Below, one piece after another: positions 23,930-36,181 of a stretch of 64,000 bases of DNA. The DNA is from Calliopum simillimum (taxonomy: Eukaryota > Arthropoda > Insecta > Diptera > Lauxaniidae). The notes beneath the pieces are model-generated. The model was not told where the DNA came from and did not search any database. It worked only from the letters and a program-made list of their open reading frames with translations. The translations under genes and the position numbers were made by a program. The stretch spans positions 113,979,309 through 114,043,308 of the forward strand of contig OX638368.1 of the NCBI GenBank assembly GCA_951812925.1, written 5' to 3'. Numbering within the stretch: position 1 is the stretch's first letter; the number at the start of each line of letters is the position of its first letter.

Positions 23930-24890
23930 ATGGGTTTTCCTCTCTAAGTTTAAAAAAGCGATTTCTATAGATTTAAGTGTGCTGATTACGAGAAAAATAG
24001 TGAAAAAACTCCAGCACGTCACAATTTTCAGTGATTTAAGTTTTACTTAAGTGCCTTTTTTGTATATACAAGACTACCACGCCTATACTACTGAACGTAT
24101 CAAAACCATATTTGCATCAGATGTTTTTATGGTGTTCCAACACATTTATAAGAAATATGGGATCGATTGGACAAGGGGGTGTTGTACCCCTCATACAAAA
24201 AAAAAAACTCAAAATAATTGAAAATTTTATTTGAGTCGCTCCTACGCCTATAGCAGTAAGTACATTGAAACCATATTAACAGCATATATCCGCCTGATAT
24301 TCCGACAGATTTGTTTTGACAATAGGGATAATCGAATGAAAGTATGCAAAAAAAAAAAAAAAAAAAAAAAAAGCATATCTACGTACTTGACCTGCAACAT
24401 GAAACTTGATATCTGGATGAATATGCATAACATTTATCTTGATCGTAAGGGGAGCACCAAAAAAATATATGGTGCAAGAATGGTTTAAATATGTTGAATA
24501 TTTTAGGCGTGATATTGAAGAGTACGTAAGCACAAACGATTGAATTAATAAGTTTTCAAATGCTGCACAGACGAACAAGGGTACCCCTCTTAAAATTACA
24601 AGAGTGCTTTTTAATGTATTTTTTGATGCCGAGCCCAAATCCGTTTACAGAATTGCTCTATCACGTCCAAATTTGAAGAAAATTAAAAATAACAGTGAAA
24701 AATACAGGATTTTCCATTATTTTTGAGGTTATAAAAACTGGAATATCTCAAAATTCTGACGTGATGGAAAGAAACCAAGTTCAGATTCGTGTTTAGGAGG
24801 TCCCAAACCACCATAATTGGCTTCAAAAATCAAGAAAGGAAAAAAAAGTGTCAAATTTGCAGGCCTGTGTTATAAATTTTTTTTTTTTTT
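23930..24890. other. Gene-free stretch with a local duplication
   Basis: Segments near 24075-24115 and 24240-24280 share CACGCCTATA / TACGCCTATA and a CAAAACCATAT / GAAACCATATT pair, an old local duplication of a dispersed repeat. An A run covers about 24349-24371. Confidence 0.35.
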
Positions 24891-25388
24891 TTATAAAAAC
24901 AAAGGTTGAAATTTATTCCAAAAAAAATATGTAATTTATTCCAAAATATTTTAAAATTAATACTTTTTTTTGGCATTGTTCTATGTATATACAGTGTTCC
25001 AATTATATCTTCGTACAGCAGCTGTTTCAAGCTTAAGTGACAAAAAACAATAAAGTTGTCCAACAAATTTGAAAAAGTTTTGATGCAGATTTATTTATTA
25101 AATATTCATGTTCAATTTAAATACGAAAAATTATTCACTTTAACTATTTTTTGCATATATATTGATTAAAAACAAAACAAAGTCGCAAATTTGACTCCAA
25201 TAAAGTCTTCGTACACTTGAACTTATGTCTGCATTTTTGTTCTTTTTTGCAGAAAACTTTCCTTTAAAAATCACGGTTTTTAACAAAGAGTGACACACAC
25301 ATTCACACGTGATACCCATACGTAACAAGGCAAGTGCCAATTTGATGAGTTTTGATCAAAATTTTTTAAAATTACGTCTGGTAAATAC

Positions 25389-25790
25389 TTGTTAGTTGAA
25401 GAGCTTCAGCTTTCATTGGATCAACACGTGAAGAAGCAAAAATCATACGCGGTTATAGCGAAACTATTGTCGCGCAACCTCTCTACTATTCAGTGTGCCA
25501 TCGGCCGCTTTAAATATGAAGACCGCCTAGCGGATAAGCCCAAATTAGAACGCCCTACAGTTCTCACACATGCAAATCGGCTGCAAATCAAGCGTATGTT
25601 CGCCGTCAATCCGTTCATAACTGCACAGAAACTAAGTGCAGAGCTCCTTCAATCCAGTCAAAACGATCTTTATCCAGAAACCATTAGAAAACCCGTGATT
25701 GATGCCGGATTTAGCTCTCGGAAACCTCACAGTAATGCAATAAATCGTAAAAAAACGTTTAAATTATTCTCCCTAAGACCTAAATTCAAT
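25389..25790 (+). pseudogene. Tc1-type transposase N-terminus, left arm
   Basis: The frame shows a paired-like DNA-binding region of a Tc1 transposase: SYAVIAKLLSRNLSTIQCAI (first helix-turn-helix), then RLADKPKLERPTVLTHANRL and TAQKLSAELLQSS (second helix-turn-helix). The frame lacks the catalytic DDE domain entirely, because the element folds back after about 130 codons. Sequence after 25790 is the palindrome centre. Confidence 0.75.
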
Positions 25791-25879
25791 GATAAGACCC
25801 AAAAATGTTGTATTTGGGCTCATCTGATAATATAACATTCTGCCAGATCTCTAGAGAGGCATTTCGGTCTTGGCGAGTT

Positions 25880-26290
25880 CAATTTAAACTTTTTTTTACG
25901 ATTTATGGCATTTACCAAAGGCTTACTGTGAGGTTTGCGAGAGCTAAATGCGGCATCAATCATGAGTTTTCTATTGGTTTCTGGATGAAGTTCGTTTTGA
26001 TTGAATTGAAGGAGCTCTGCACTTAGTTTCTGTGTAGTTATGAACGGATCCAAGGCGAACATACGCTTGATTTGCAGCCGATTTCCATGTGTGAGAACTG
26101 TAGGGCGTTAGTATTTGGGCTTTTTCTCGACGCGGTCTTCATATTTAAACCGGCCGATTGCACACTGGATAGTAGAGAGGTTGCGGGACAATAGTTTGGC
26201 TATTACCGAGTATGATTTTTGCTTCTTCACATGCAGATCCAATAAAAGCTTTCGCTCTTCAACTAACAAGTATTTACCAGACGTAATTTT
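25880..26290 (-). pseudogene. Tc1-type transposase N-terminus, right arm
   Basis: Inverted, more decayed copy of the left-arm coding segment. The minus strand shows FALDPFITTQKLSAELLQFN and the ETNRKLMIDAAFSSRKPHS stretch, matching the left arm. Upstream parts (to CTTGTTAGTTGAAGAGC at 26270) are broken by stops and shifts. Confidence 0.7.
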
Positions 26291-26689
26291 AAAACATTTT
26301 AATCAGAACTCATCAAATTGGCACTTGCCTTGTTACGTATGTGTATAACGTGTGGATGTGTACCACTCTCTGTTAAGAACAGTTATTTTTTAAGAAAACT
26401 TTCAGTAAAAAACAAAAAAATGCAAACAAAAGTTCAAGTGTAAATTTGCGACTTTGTTTTATTTTTAGTCAATATATATGCAAAAAATAATTAAAGTCAA
26501 TAATTTTGCGTATTTAAATTGAACATGAATATTTAATAAATAAATCTGCATCAAAACTTTTTGAAATTTGTTGGCCTACTTTATTGTTTTTTGTCACTAA
26601 AGTTTAAAACAGCTGCTGTACGAAGATATAATTGAAACACTGTAAATACTTTTTGCCTTTAAAATTAAACTAAAATTTTTACTGCGTTT

Positions 26690-27117
26690 TAATCGGATTC
26701 TAAAATAGACGCCACACATTTTCATCGATTCTTCAAGTGGCACTTGGAGTTTGTTGGGAAGCAAAGGGAAGCAGCGCAGAAAAAACAGCATAACAAAATA
26801 AGGAGATAACACACAAAATCGTTTTAGAAGAACTGTGTTAGCGCTGTGTTAACACGCTGCCGTCTAAAACACAGCTAATGGTTAGCCTATAAAATTTGTG
26901 GGTTTAACTAATGGTTAACGATTGAATGTAAATAAAATATTGCTCATTAAATCCTCATCATTAGTTGACTAATGACTGTGAATCTATGCCTTAGAGGTCA
27001 TCCATAAATTATATTAACTAAATTTTCAGATTTCTCGACGCCCACCTTTCCCAATTTTACAGTTTGTAACAATTGTCATTGATGCATCTGCATTGTGACG
27101 TCATTTTATTATATTTT
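26690..27117. other. Gene-free stretch
   Basis: No gene. Phrases with TTAACAC/GTTAAC and CTAATGGTTA repeat locally between 26835 and 26970. Confidence 0.4.
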
Positions 27118-27540
27118 ACTAGAATCACCTAACGGTAAAAATTTGACCACAAATATAATGAAAAATGTTGGTACTTTTTGGATAGTTTTAGTACTTTTTT
27201 TACTATTTGGTACAAAATAGAAAAGCTCATTTATCATCACTGGTACAATGACAAATGCGAAACGAAAAAGAAAAAAAACATGAAGTCAGTGTCAGTCAGC
27301 TTTTTGTCTTTCTCTTTGTGCTGTATCCTTTTTTCAGCTCTGTGTGACCGCGTATTTTGTCGTTGTTAATATTGAAAAATTTGCATTTAATTTTAGCTGG
27401 CTTATCGGCAAAATATTTAAACAATTTTGAATTAGTGCACATTTACACACAAATAGATTTTTAATGGTGTGTAATTCAAAGACGTGCTCCATTTCTAACA
27501 TAGTAAAAAAGGTAGGACAAACTTTTGTCTTGCGTATTAA
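27118..27540 (+). repeat. Dispersed repeat family C, copy 2
   Basis: Same ordered blocks as copy 1 at 17634, including the 5' extension (ACTAGAATCACC, TACAAAATAGAAAAGCTCAT) and the 3' end GGTAGGACAAACTTTTGTCT followed by TGCGTATTA, which is shared with copy 4. Confidence 0.75.
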
Positions 27541-27544
27541 TATA

Positions 27545-28336
27545 TAGATACCATACAATTTAAAGTTTTTATGTTTGACCTTTATGTCATAATAATTTTC
27601 TAGATCTCCTGGATCCACTGTAACATTTTGTCACTTATGTGACAAAATTTATGCATAAGCACTTGGCCCCTTTGAGCCATGGCATGCCCACCGCGGGCTA
27701 AGTTATTGCTTTGGCAACACTAATTGATAAGCGCTAAATAAAACTAGATTACCTCATTAACGATAACAACTACGAAAAATTTTATATAGGAAAATAAAAT
27801 TTTATTTGCTTAAGTCAGTATCTTATCGTCTTAATTTTTCTAGCAAAATCAGTCCAAAGTTTTTATTATTTAATTTAGTATATGCTTGAATACGAAAATA
27901 AGTTTTTTTTTATCAAGAGCCATTTATCAAGTTTATCTAATGACACGTGATGCAAAAATCGTTTTAAATAATCAATTTTAACCTTCTTTTAAGGAAGCAT
28001 TCAATTCTGAAGTATCAAATTTTAGACAAGAAAGTATTAACGTCAAAAACTGTCTAGATTAGAATACCTCCCCATAAAACAACGTATTCAGACAATAACT
28101 ATCAAGTCAAGTTAGTAGTGTTGTTGCAATTATTAGTGTTGTCTTGTCGTGCATTTTATGAGGCAACTCTAAACAAACATCAATATAACAAGTAACTTAG
28201 TAATTACTATATGTTTAAAAATGTTATGCTCCAAAGATTTTCTTCAGTATACGTTAAAGTTTTTGGTGAAATAACAAAAGTTGAAGTAAAAAAGAAATTG
28301 GCTTCAAGATATTTATTACCATAAATTGCAGGTTTT

Positions 28337-28406
<70 letters not shown>

Positions 28407-29360
28407 ACCCATACACTAAAATGAAATTGAGCCAACAGCGCTATTCTTGAAAATTTTGTCTCGAAAACTTAAAAGCTGGAGATGGAGGTATGCAAGCAAT
28501 AATACACTGCCTGAAGTACCGCAAGTTCTAGTAACAAATACATAATTTATGCTTGCTCACATACTCGCGCACACGTATTAAAAAGGCGTATCAGGTATCG
28601 AAGAAAATTTTAAATTTAAAAGTTTAATTAAAGTCAGTTTTGTTCGTTCGCTGCTATGAGTTATAGGAAATTATAAGGTAAGAATTTGGTCTTTTTCTGA
28701 AAAAGAGTATTAAGTATGTGGCACAATGTTTTTCTTTTATTGAAATGAGAAACTTTACCAAGAATTTTATGCAAGGTTTTTTTATATTTTAGTTGGGAGA
28801 AATTTTTCATAAATTACAAATCGTGGGATTACATATTTTTGATTTTTTTATCCGTTTAGTTAAATCTCTTACTTAAGCAAAGTGCGCTAATTTAAAAAGC
28901 AATAAAAAATTCAAGTAATAACGTTACGTTTAGTTTTCTAGATGTCAAATAACATTTTGAAGGAATATGTTTCAATTAAAACACAAATAAACGAAGTTAT
29001 ACCAAACTAATTTTTACAAAATTTGTGTCGAGTTGAAGTTCACAGGCTTATTACAATCTTTAAATTAGTCTGGCGTTATTTCCGGGAGCCGGTCCAAAAT
29101 ACAACTAAGAATTATACTTAGCAACTTTAAAATTTTATGGATCTTTATGATCATCCGTACAAAGGAAGGGCTTTACCGAAAAGAAACAGCGAGCCTTCAT
29201 TTCAGCAGACAAAATGTCTTTTGTCAAAAATGGCTTTTTGGCAGCTAAGAACTTTTCCCAAAATTTTTCCATTTCAACGGTCAATATTGACTGATCGACA
29301 GTATTATCTTTCTTTTTTATGCAGGTTTGGGAACCTGATCTTTGCCACATTTTTTATATA
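27545..29360. other. Gene-free stretch with long poly(A)
   Basis: A pure A run spans 28338-28405 (68 bp). No gene precedes it with features of a processed pseudogene or LINE, though the upstream side was too AT-rich to judge. Nothing else is supported. Confidence 0.45.
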
Positions 29361-29362
29361 AC

Positions 29363-29830
29363 GCCCAATGAAATAACGCCCAAAACAAACAAAATAACGC
29401 CCAAAAAATAAAATGACGTAATGACGCCCAGATCAAAAACGAAATAACTTCCAAAAATTATGAAATAACGCCTAAAAACACAAATGAAATAAGGCCCAAA
29501 GTATTTTTACACAAATTTGGGCGATAATCATTATGGACTTTATTTGGTTTTTTTTTTTTTTTTTTGGAGATATTTTATTTTTTAAAAATAAAACGAAATA
29601 ACGCCCAAAATGGTTATCGCCCAAATTTATTGGGCTTTATTTCATCTTTATTTTTGGGCGTAATTTCATATATTTTGGAAGTTATTTCGTTTTTGCTTTG
29701 GGCGTTATTTAATTATTTAAAAATAAAACGCAATAACAACCATAAAAAACCAAATTTTTGGGCGTTATTTCCAAAATGGTTACCGCCCAAATTTATATCA
29801 AAATAATTTGGGCGTTATTTCCTAACGCCA
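29363..29830. repeat. Two-strand AAATAACGCCCAA array, copy 1
   Basis: The motif AAATAACGCCCAA occurs repeatedly, first on the plus strand (29363-29500) and then mostly as its complement TTGGGCGTTATTT (29515-29825). It shares longer phrases with the array at 62760, for example AATAAAATGACGTAATGACG and AATTTGGGCGATAATCATT. The mixture of both orientations gives many nested hairpins. No ORF has meaning here. Confidence 0.8.
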
Positions 29831-30021
29831 GTTTCATCAATTCAACTTTTAGTAAACGGTCATACAATCTTCGAAGAATTTTCCATACTTTAAATTTTTT
29901 TATGTAATTTTTTTTGTATGTTTTTAGGTTGTGTCTATGCTTAGCTTTTTAATTCATCGATTCTAGCAATTTTTCGCCAAATCTCGCACTGAGGCAGTTT
30001 GATTTTATGTATATCAAAAAG

Positions 30022-30405
30022 TCTAATTTTTTTTTACTCAACATTGGCGCCCAACGTGGGGGTTCCACTTAACTTATTTATTACTTGTTGATTTAAAAAC
30101 CTAATTTTTTTTTACTCAACATTGACGCCCAACGTGGGGGTCACACTTTACTTATTTATTAATATTATTAATTTAAAAAATCTAATTTTTTTGACTCAAC
30201 ATTGGCGCCCAGCGTGGGGGTTCCACTTAACTTATTTATTACTTGTTGATTTAAAAACCTAATTTTTTTTTACTCAACATTGGCGCCCAACGAAGGGGTC
30301 ACACTTTACTTATTTATTACTTGTTGATTTAAAAACCTAATTTTTTTACTCAACATTGGCGCCCAACGTAGGGGTCACACGTTACTAATTTTTTTTTTTA
30401 CTCAA
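30022..30405 (+). repeat. Tandem array of five tRNA-Lys primer-binding-site segments
   Basis: Five units of about 76-80 bp, with TTGGCGCCCAACGTGGGG or a near copy starting at 30044, 30122, 30202, 30280 and 30356. TGGCGCCCAACGTGGGG is the complement of the 3' end of insect tRNA-Lys plus CCA, the primer-binding site of many LTR retrotransposons. Each unit also carries TTTTTACTCAACA before it and ACTTATTTATTACTTGTTGA after it. No LTR, gag or pol was found beside the array. Confidence 0.75.
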
Positions 30406-30409
30406 AAAT

Positions 30410-31940
30410 TTTTCAACAACATTCAGATATGGAATTAAAATGAAATATGTGCAACATTGTCAGATGAAAAGAATTGTAGTAGAACTCCAAGATAACATGA
30501 ACTACGTGGAACTCACAACCGAAACTATAAAAGAAAAAACAAAACCCAACGGCAACAACAAATAATGTAGACATATAAATTACAACTTTACAACACTGCT
30601 ATGTTGCAACCAAAAAAAACTTGCTATACAACAATCAGTAATTTCTAATTAGCGTGCAGCACATCAAACCAACAACGAAAAACCAAAACAACACTAAAGT
30701 GGAAAAAAAGGAAAAAAATCATAAAATTATTGGCAAAATTGGCGATTAAACTGCAATCAAAAATATGCTGCCGTTGGCAAACAGAAACTACCAAATGTTG
30801 CAGGGGGGAGTATTACGAATTCCGGAAAGAAGTACAAACATTTCATAAAAAAAAAAAAAAAAAAAAAAACACAAAAAGGCGTTCAACAGAGTTAAAGTAA
30901 AACAAAACCAACAACCACAAAAGTGTTGAAAAATTGCATGTAAAAATTTTTGTTGTTATTGGTGTTGCTGCTAGTTATCGCTAAAGCGGGAAATTAAACA
31001 ACTTTTTTTTGTATTTTTGTTTGTTTAGCATTTGCCGTGTGTATGACTTTTACTTGCAACATGCAAGTTACTTGCAACACATAAAATCGAGTGTTGCATT
31101 GAACTTCAACTTGGACTTGAACGGCAGAGAGAAGTGGTATATCTTGTTTTCAAATTGCTTCAAGTAGTTTGGAATAATTTTAATAATACATCAGTTAACC
31201 AGATTTTTTTTAATGGTAACAACCACAACCGCAACAGCAACAAAAGTGCAATAATAACAAAACGGAAGCTTTAAAAACATTAAATTGTGTTGGTGGTGTT
31301 GGCTTTTGGCAACATTTCGCTAAAAAGAGGATCAAACCGCGGTTCGGTCTGCATACCCAGTTATGTTTTACACAAACAAACCGCTGCTAAAATTTTAACT
31401 TTATTTCATTCTTCCTCCACCACCACAACTTGCTAGCACTTGGCAGCAATTAATGCGTTTTTGGCTAAAATGGTAAGCAACAGGTGCTGTATGTGGGCAA
31501 TTGCAGCCGCAGTTAAAAACATTGAAAGAGTCATGCGAGGAAGCTCTCAGCATTTTCCTTTAATTTCGTTTTTATTTGCTTACCTCTTTGCAAAGTGTAA
31601 TCTCTCGGGTAAGCATGAAAAAAAAGAAAATTTGCAATTTGGCCAAATTTCTTAATAATCAACACTGTTGCATGCGATGCAAATGAAAACAACACTTGCG
31701 TGAACAGTATCTACAGAGTAATTTGTTGCGTAATATTCGATAGTTTTTTTTAAAATTTATTTAAGTTATTTGCACAATACTTTCTAATATTTAATTTCTC
31801 GAGTTTGTTGCAAAGGAAAACAAAATCGATACAACATTAAAAGGCGATTAATTCCATAGGAAATATCTTTACAAATGTAATTTAAGTGAAGGACCGCATG
31901 CGGTATTCAAAAAGTTACATATTGTTCATAACTAGTTGAA
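30410..31940. other. Gene-free CAA-rich stretch
   Basis: CAA/ACA-rich from 30500 to 30720, an A run at 30848-30870, and a scattered TTGCAACA motif around 31060-31100. The 71-codon plus frame at 31440 has no recognisable domain. Confidence 0.45.
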
Positions 31941-31941
31941 A

Positions 31942-32010
31942 TAGGGGCCTGCATAAGCCATCTTGAAAAATAGCGTACTTTTTTTTACTCAAACATTTTA
32001 CACTGAACCA
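31942..32010 (+). mobile_element. End fragment of the hAT-like element family
   Basis: TAGGGGCCTGCATAAGCCAT then CTTGAAAAATAG, and a block ending TTTTACACTGAA, match the left end of the element at 62699. No matching right end was found. The TTAA-flanked element at 32156 follows shortly and may have split it. Confidence 0.5.
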
Positions 32011-32155
32011 AAGTATTTGAACCAAGAAACGCATAGTTACTGAAATGATATATCGATCAAGATATAAAAAAAAACCCAAATCAAAAACAAGAGTTTTTAA
32101 ATCAAAAACCCAAAAAACGTTTTCGTATCAAAAACTGTAGAACGAACGCATTTAA

Positions 32156-33594
32156 CCCTTTCGACCCGGAAAAAAACTGTTGGGGTACACAATATTTGTG
32201 ATAGGTTAATCTTAGAATCTAAATTCAAGTTAAATGTTTGACCGTATCTAAATTCAAATTTTCACCGCCAGAGACGCTTCCGGTCTATACTACCAACAGA
32301 TCGCGACCTCAGAACAACCGGGTTCTAACTGACATTTTTTGTGAAATTGAGTTATATATTGCTTCGTACTAAATAGACCACGCTCTTTCGATTACCGCTA
32401 CTCAAATATTTCTATCTCGTATGGTTTCTAAAATAATTAATGAAATTGAGATGCACAAGGTTCTATCTACACATATTCAAATTAAAATTAATTTCACAAA
32501 GTTCTAACTGCCAGATAGAACTTTGTGCTTCTGTAAGAGAGCAGGCAAATCAGATAAAACCATGTAATTTTGTTAAATAAGCCCCGATTTTGAGCCGACA
32601 TATCTCATTTTGTTAGTAATTGCACTTAGAAAAAACCAACAATTAAGATTTATGCAGTTTTTGAAAAAAGGTCGAAAAACGGTTTTGAAAAATTAAAGAA
32701 TTCGAATCGAAAAAAGTCATTTTCGATAAATTCGCCAACGCTGAATCCGAATCTGGCATCAGAGTCGCTATATTTTATATGGTTTCTGAGATATCCTACC
32801 CCAAAAAAGATCAAAAATACGATTTTTGAGGTTGTGTAGAAGACGTAAAAAATTGTTTTACTCTTCTTTATTGAATGCAACACATAGTACTGTCTTTTGT
32901 CTTCAAAATGAGCTACAAACTGGTCATATGTGATTTTTCTTTAAAAAGTTATACTCGCTTTAAATGACACATAAAAGTATGTCAATTTTTCAAAAACCGT
33001 TTTTCGACCTTTTTCAAAAATTGCATAAATCTTAAGTGTTGGTTCTTTGTAAGTCCCTATACTAACAAAATGAGCCATATTGCCTCAAAATCGGGGATTG
33101 TTTAACAAAATTACATGATTTTATGCTCTCTTACAGAAACACAAAGTTCTATATGAAAAAAAAAAAAAAAATCTTACAGAAACACAAAGTTCTATCTGGC
33201 AGTTAGAACTACCTTATCGTTTAGCAACAAAGTTCTATCGTTTTTTTTTAACTTAAATTCCTTATTAACTAGACAACGTATTTTAATTATTTTAGTATCA
33301 ATGAAATCCTCGCGACAATCAAATGCTTGTTATATAAATAATATTGTGATTAAAATCAATTCATAAAAGTGTAGATAGAACCCTGTTGTTCTAAGGTCGC
33401 GAGATGTTTTTGATTTGAATTTTCGGGATACTATGTCCTTGGAGTGGTTATAAGAACAAACAGTGGTTACTAAAAATTGCATTAATTTTATTAATTCATT
33501 CAATTTAAGTGACGTTAATATAACCGAGTTATATTATTCAAAAGTATTTATTCAAAAATGTTTGGGATATATTGTCCCAACCGGTTCGAAAGGG
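32156..33594. mobile_element. piggyBac-like non-autonomous element
   Basis: Begins CCCTTTCGACCCGG and ends CCGGTTCGAAAGGG, with TTAA directly outside each end (32152-32155 and 33595-33598). CCC...GGG termini with TTAA duplication are diagnostic of the piggyBac superfamily. It is 1439 bp with no transposase. The interior is itself a large inverted repeat: about 32300-32700 pairs with about 32985-33405 (for example GATCGCGACCTCAGAACAAC against GTTGTTCTAAGGTCGCGAG). The short phrase ACAAAGTTCTAT recurs on both sides. Confidence 0.85.
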
Positions 33595-33688
33595 TTAAAT
33601 CACATACAAAGTTATTGAATTATGAAATTTTCTTTCAACTCAAAAATATTTAATATTTGATTGAAAAACAGTCATATGTTTTATTCGA

Positions 33689-33793
33689 TTTCTTCAAACT
33701 ACACATCACTCATTTTTTCAGTCAGTTAGTCAATCAGTTAAACAACGATGATTCTTAGGAGAACTATTTTAAGCTGATTATTACTGTAGTATA
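33689..33793 (+). repeat. Direct repeat, left copy
   Basis: About 105 bp (TCAGTCAGTTAGTCAATCAG, then TTAAACAACGATGATTCTT) recurs at 34680-34784 with about five differences, 991 bp apart in the same orientation. Confidence 0.75.
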
Positions 33794-33799
33794 CATGAT

Positions 33800-34679
33800 A
33801 TAAACGTGACTGTTTTTAAATCAAATACGTTCTCACTTAATTTAAGAACCAGTTAATTTTTTCTGTGTAAAGCAGCTAAAAACGACAAAAGAATGATGAA
33901 TTGTGTTAAATTTGTTTAATATTGACACAAGTTCTGCGACGACAATATATTGACAAAATTGTATAATAATATTTTTCAAATTCTTAAGGTCTTTCTCAAA
34001 AACATTAACTTAATTGAAGTACTTAATATAAATCATTTATAGCGCGTTTAGCAACAGTTACTTAATTTTGGACAAAATAATAACTGAATAACACAAAATA
34101 CTTAAATAACTAACCGCAATAATACCACTATTATGAAATTTCAATGTCACGTTCATGCCTGTGATGAAAACAAACAACATCAGACAACAATCATCATCAC
34201 TGACTAAAACTTCTATCAAACATGATAATTTGAATGGCCAAAAAAAATACAATCGTCGAGTCAGTCAGTCAGTCCAAAAAACCGCAATGATGACTTGAGA
34301 AAAAAAAAAACGAAATTCTGCGACTGTTTTCAATTTTATTGTATTTTACTGTTACGTGCAAAAAATTCAATTATTTTTTTGGGGAATCCGTTTTTAATTT
34401 TTTTTTTTTTAGCAAGCTCAGCAGGGGAGTTCATGGCGTGTTAACAAAAAAAAAAAAAAATTAAAACTTTTCAATGAGAAGGTTACACATTTTGGTTTGT
34501 ACGTACAGACATATATTTTCAATTAACCGTCATTAATAAACTGAAAACATCAACAACAACAAAAAGAACGTAGTAAGCTGATTTTTGCAAAACAAACAAA
34601 TTTACAGCTGACTGTCAGAGTCCGGCGCACATGACAGCAATACATCATTAAATGTGATTAAGTAAAACAACTAAAACAT
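33800..34679. other. Gene-free stretch between direct repeats
   Basis: AT-rich, no supported gene. TCAGTCAGTCAGTC occurs at about 34260-34273. Confidence 0.4.
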
Positions 34680-34784
34680 TTCTTCAAACCACATATCACT
34701 CATTTTTTCAGTCAGTTAGTCAATCAGTTAAACAACGATGATTCTTGAGAGAACTATTTTAAGCTGATTATTGCTGTAGTATAT
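34680..34784 (+). repeat. Direct repeat, right copy
   Basis: Partner of the segment at 33689-33793. It ends at a long T-rich tract (34785-34880). Confidence 0.75.
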
Positions 34785-36181
34785 TTTTTTTTTTTGTTTT
34801 TTACTTTGAATTTTTAAATTTTTTTTTTTTTTTTTTTGTTTTTCTTTTAATTATTTTTTTTTTTTTTAAATTTTTTTTTCCCTTTAATTCTTTTTATTTC
34901 AAGTCATTTTTAACACAAACAAAACATATATAGAAACATTATTTGGGTTAAACAAACGTATCGGTAATGGTACTTAAGTGAAATATTTTATGCCTGATTA
35001 GTTTTAAGTGTTTTTGTTGATATATTTTTGTTTGTTGTTGTTTTTGTTATTTTGTCATTCAAGGCATTTCCGTGACTTTTAAAAATTTTTGAAATTTTTT
35101 GCGCTCATAAGTTTTTGGCATCAGTTTTTTGATTTTGGCCGCAAAACTTTAATTAAAAACTGTATGTCATTGTTGATTTCTTTGTTATTGCATAATTCAA
35201 TTACGTTATTCCCACCTTAAAGAACGGATTAAATAAACAAATTGATTTTTGATAACTGGAAGGTACCTACCTTTGGCCAAAGACTTATTTTTCGATTTTC
35301 CTTTTATTTCTTCAAGACTTAAAGTTACATTTGTATTAGTGGTGAACTTGGTTGTTTACTTAAGTATAAATAACAAGTTGGAGATATTCCAGATCACTTA
35401 TATGGAATTTCAATGAGGAATAAAATGTTACCAGGATCTTATTGACTTAATTCGATATTTGTACGTTTCAGTGGTTATTTGATGATTGGTCATCTATTCA
35501 AACAATATGAAAATAATTTGGGAAATAGTTTGGAAAAAAAATTTTTTTATTTTCTTTTTACTTAGGTTTTTTGAAAAACGAATATTTATCATCACCTTTC
35601 GAAAGATTTCCTTAAAAAAAATTTTAAGAAAAAAAAAATTTTAAGAAAAAAAAAATTTTAAGAAAAAAAAATTTTAAGAAAAAAAAAATTTTTTTTCGCA
35701 AAATTGATTTTTAAGATTTTTTAAAACATGGCCATCATTTCGTCAATACTTATTTTTATGATTCATATAGGAAATATGGAAAAAAAAAAATAAAAAAATA
35801 AAAAAAATATTATTTTGGGATAATCAACTTTTAAGATTTTTCAAAAAATGGCCGCCATTTTGTAAATTTTCAAAATTTTCCAAATTTAAAAATGGAAATT
35901 AAATTAAAGTTTAAAATGCTATAAGAATCTGAAAACAAAAATTTAAAAATTTCATTTTTGACAAAATGGCGGGACTTAGAAAAAAAAATTGCATCGATTT
36001 TTCGCAAAAACACCACTTGGACACTCTGAAATTCCATGCCCATAACTTGGGAAAAAAAATTTTTTTCGCAAAACTAATAATGAGAGGTCTCCATGCTAAG
36101 CACTTACAACATCTCTGTGAATTTTTATAAAAATCTGAGAACCCAACTGCAAATTTCGACAAAAGTGAGATAATCACAGCC
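34785..36181. other. T/A-rich gene-free stretch with short tandem repeat
   Basis: A unit close to AAAATTTTAAGAAAAAA repeats four times at 35617-35695. The ATGGCC(A/G)(T/C)CATTT phrase occurs at 35729 and 35848, and a related segment appears inverted at 46485-46700. No gene is seen. Confidence 0.5.

Larger units (their letters stand above)
24992..26642. mobile_element. Palindromic Tc1-like element 1
   Basis: Starts CAGTGTTCCAATTATATCTT and ends AAGATATAATTGAAACACTG, with TA on both sides (24990-24991 and 26643-26644). The CAGTG end and TA target are typical of Tc1. The two halves (about 24992-25790 and 25880-26642) are inverted copies of the same Tc1 5' half, diverged by many substitutions and small indels, around a short centre. 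It is 1651 bp with no complete transposase, so it is non-autonomous. Confidence 0.85.
24891..26684. mobile_element. Family M, copy 5, split by palindromic Tc1
   Basis: Family M sequence (reverse orientation) runs to GGCATTGTTCTATG at about 24985, is interrupted by the element at 24992-26642, and resumes AAATACTTTTTGCC, ending AAATTTTTACTG near 26684. Joining the flanks restores the family M order, showing that the Tc1 palindrome inserted here. Confidence 0.65.

Noticed and set aside
28338..28405. 68-bp poly(A) as a LINE or processed-gene tail
   Set aside because: No coding remnant or target duplication recognised upstream; could be simple repeat expansion.
30022..30405. CRISPR-like spaced repeats
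   Set aside because: Whole 76-80 bp units repeat, not short repeats with unique spacers; the conserved part is a tRNA-Lys primer-binding site in a eukaryote.
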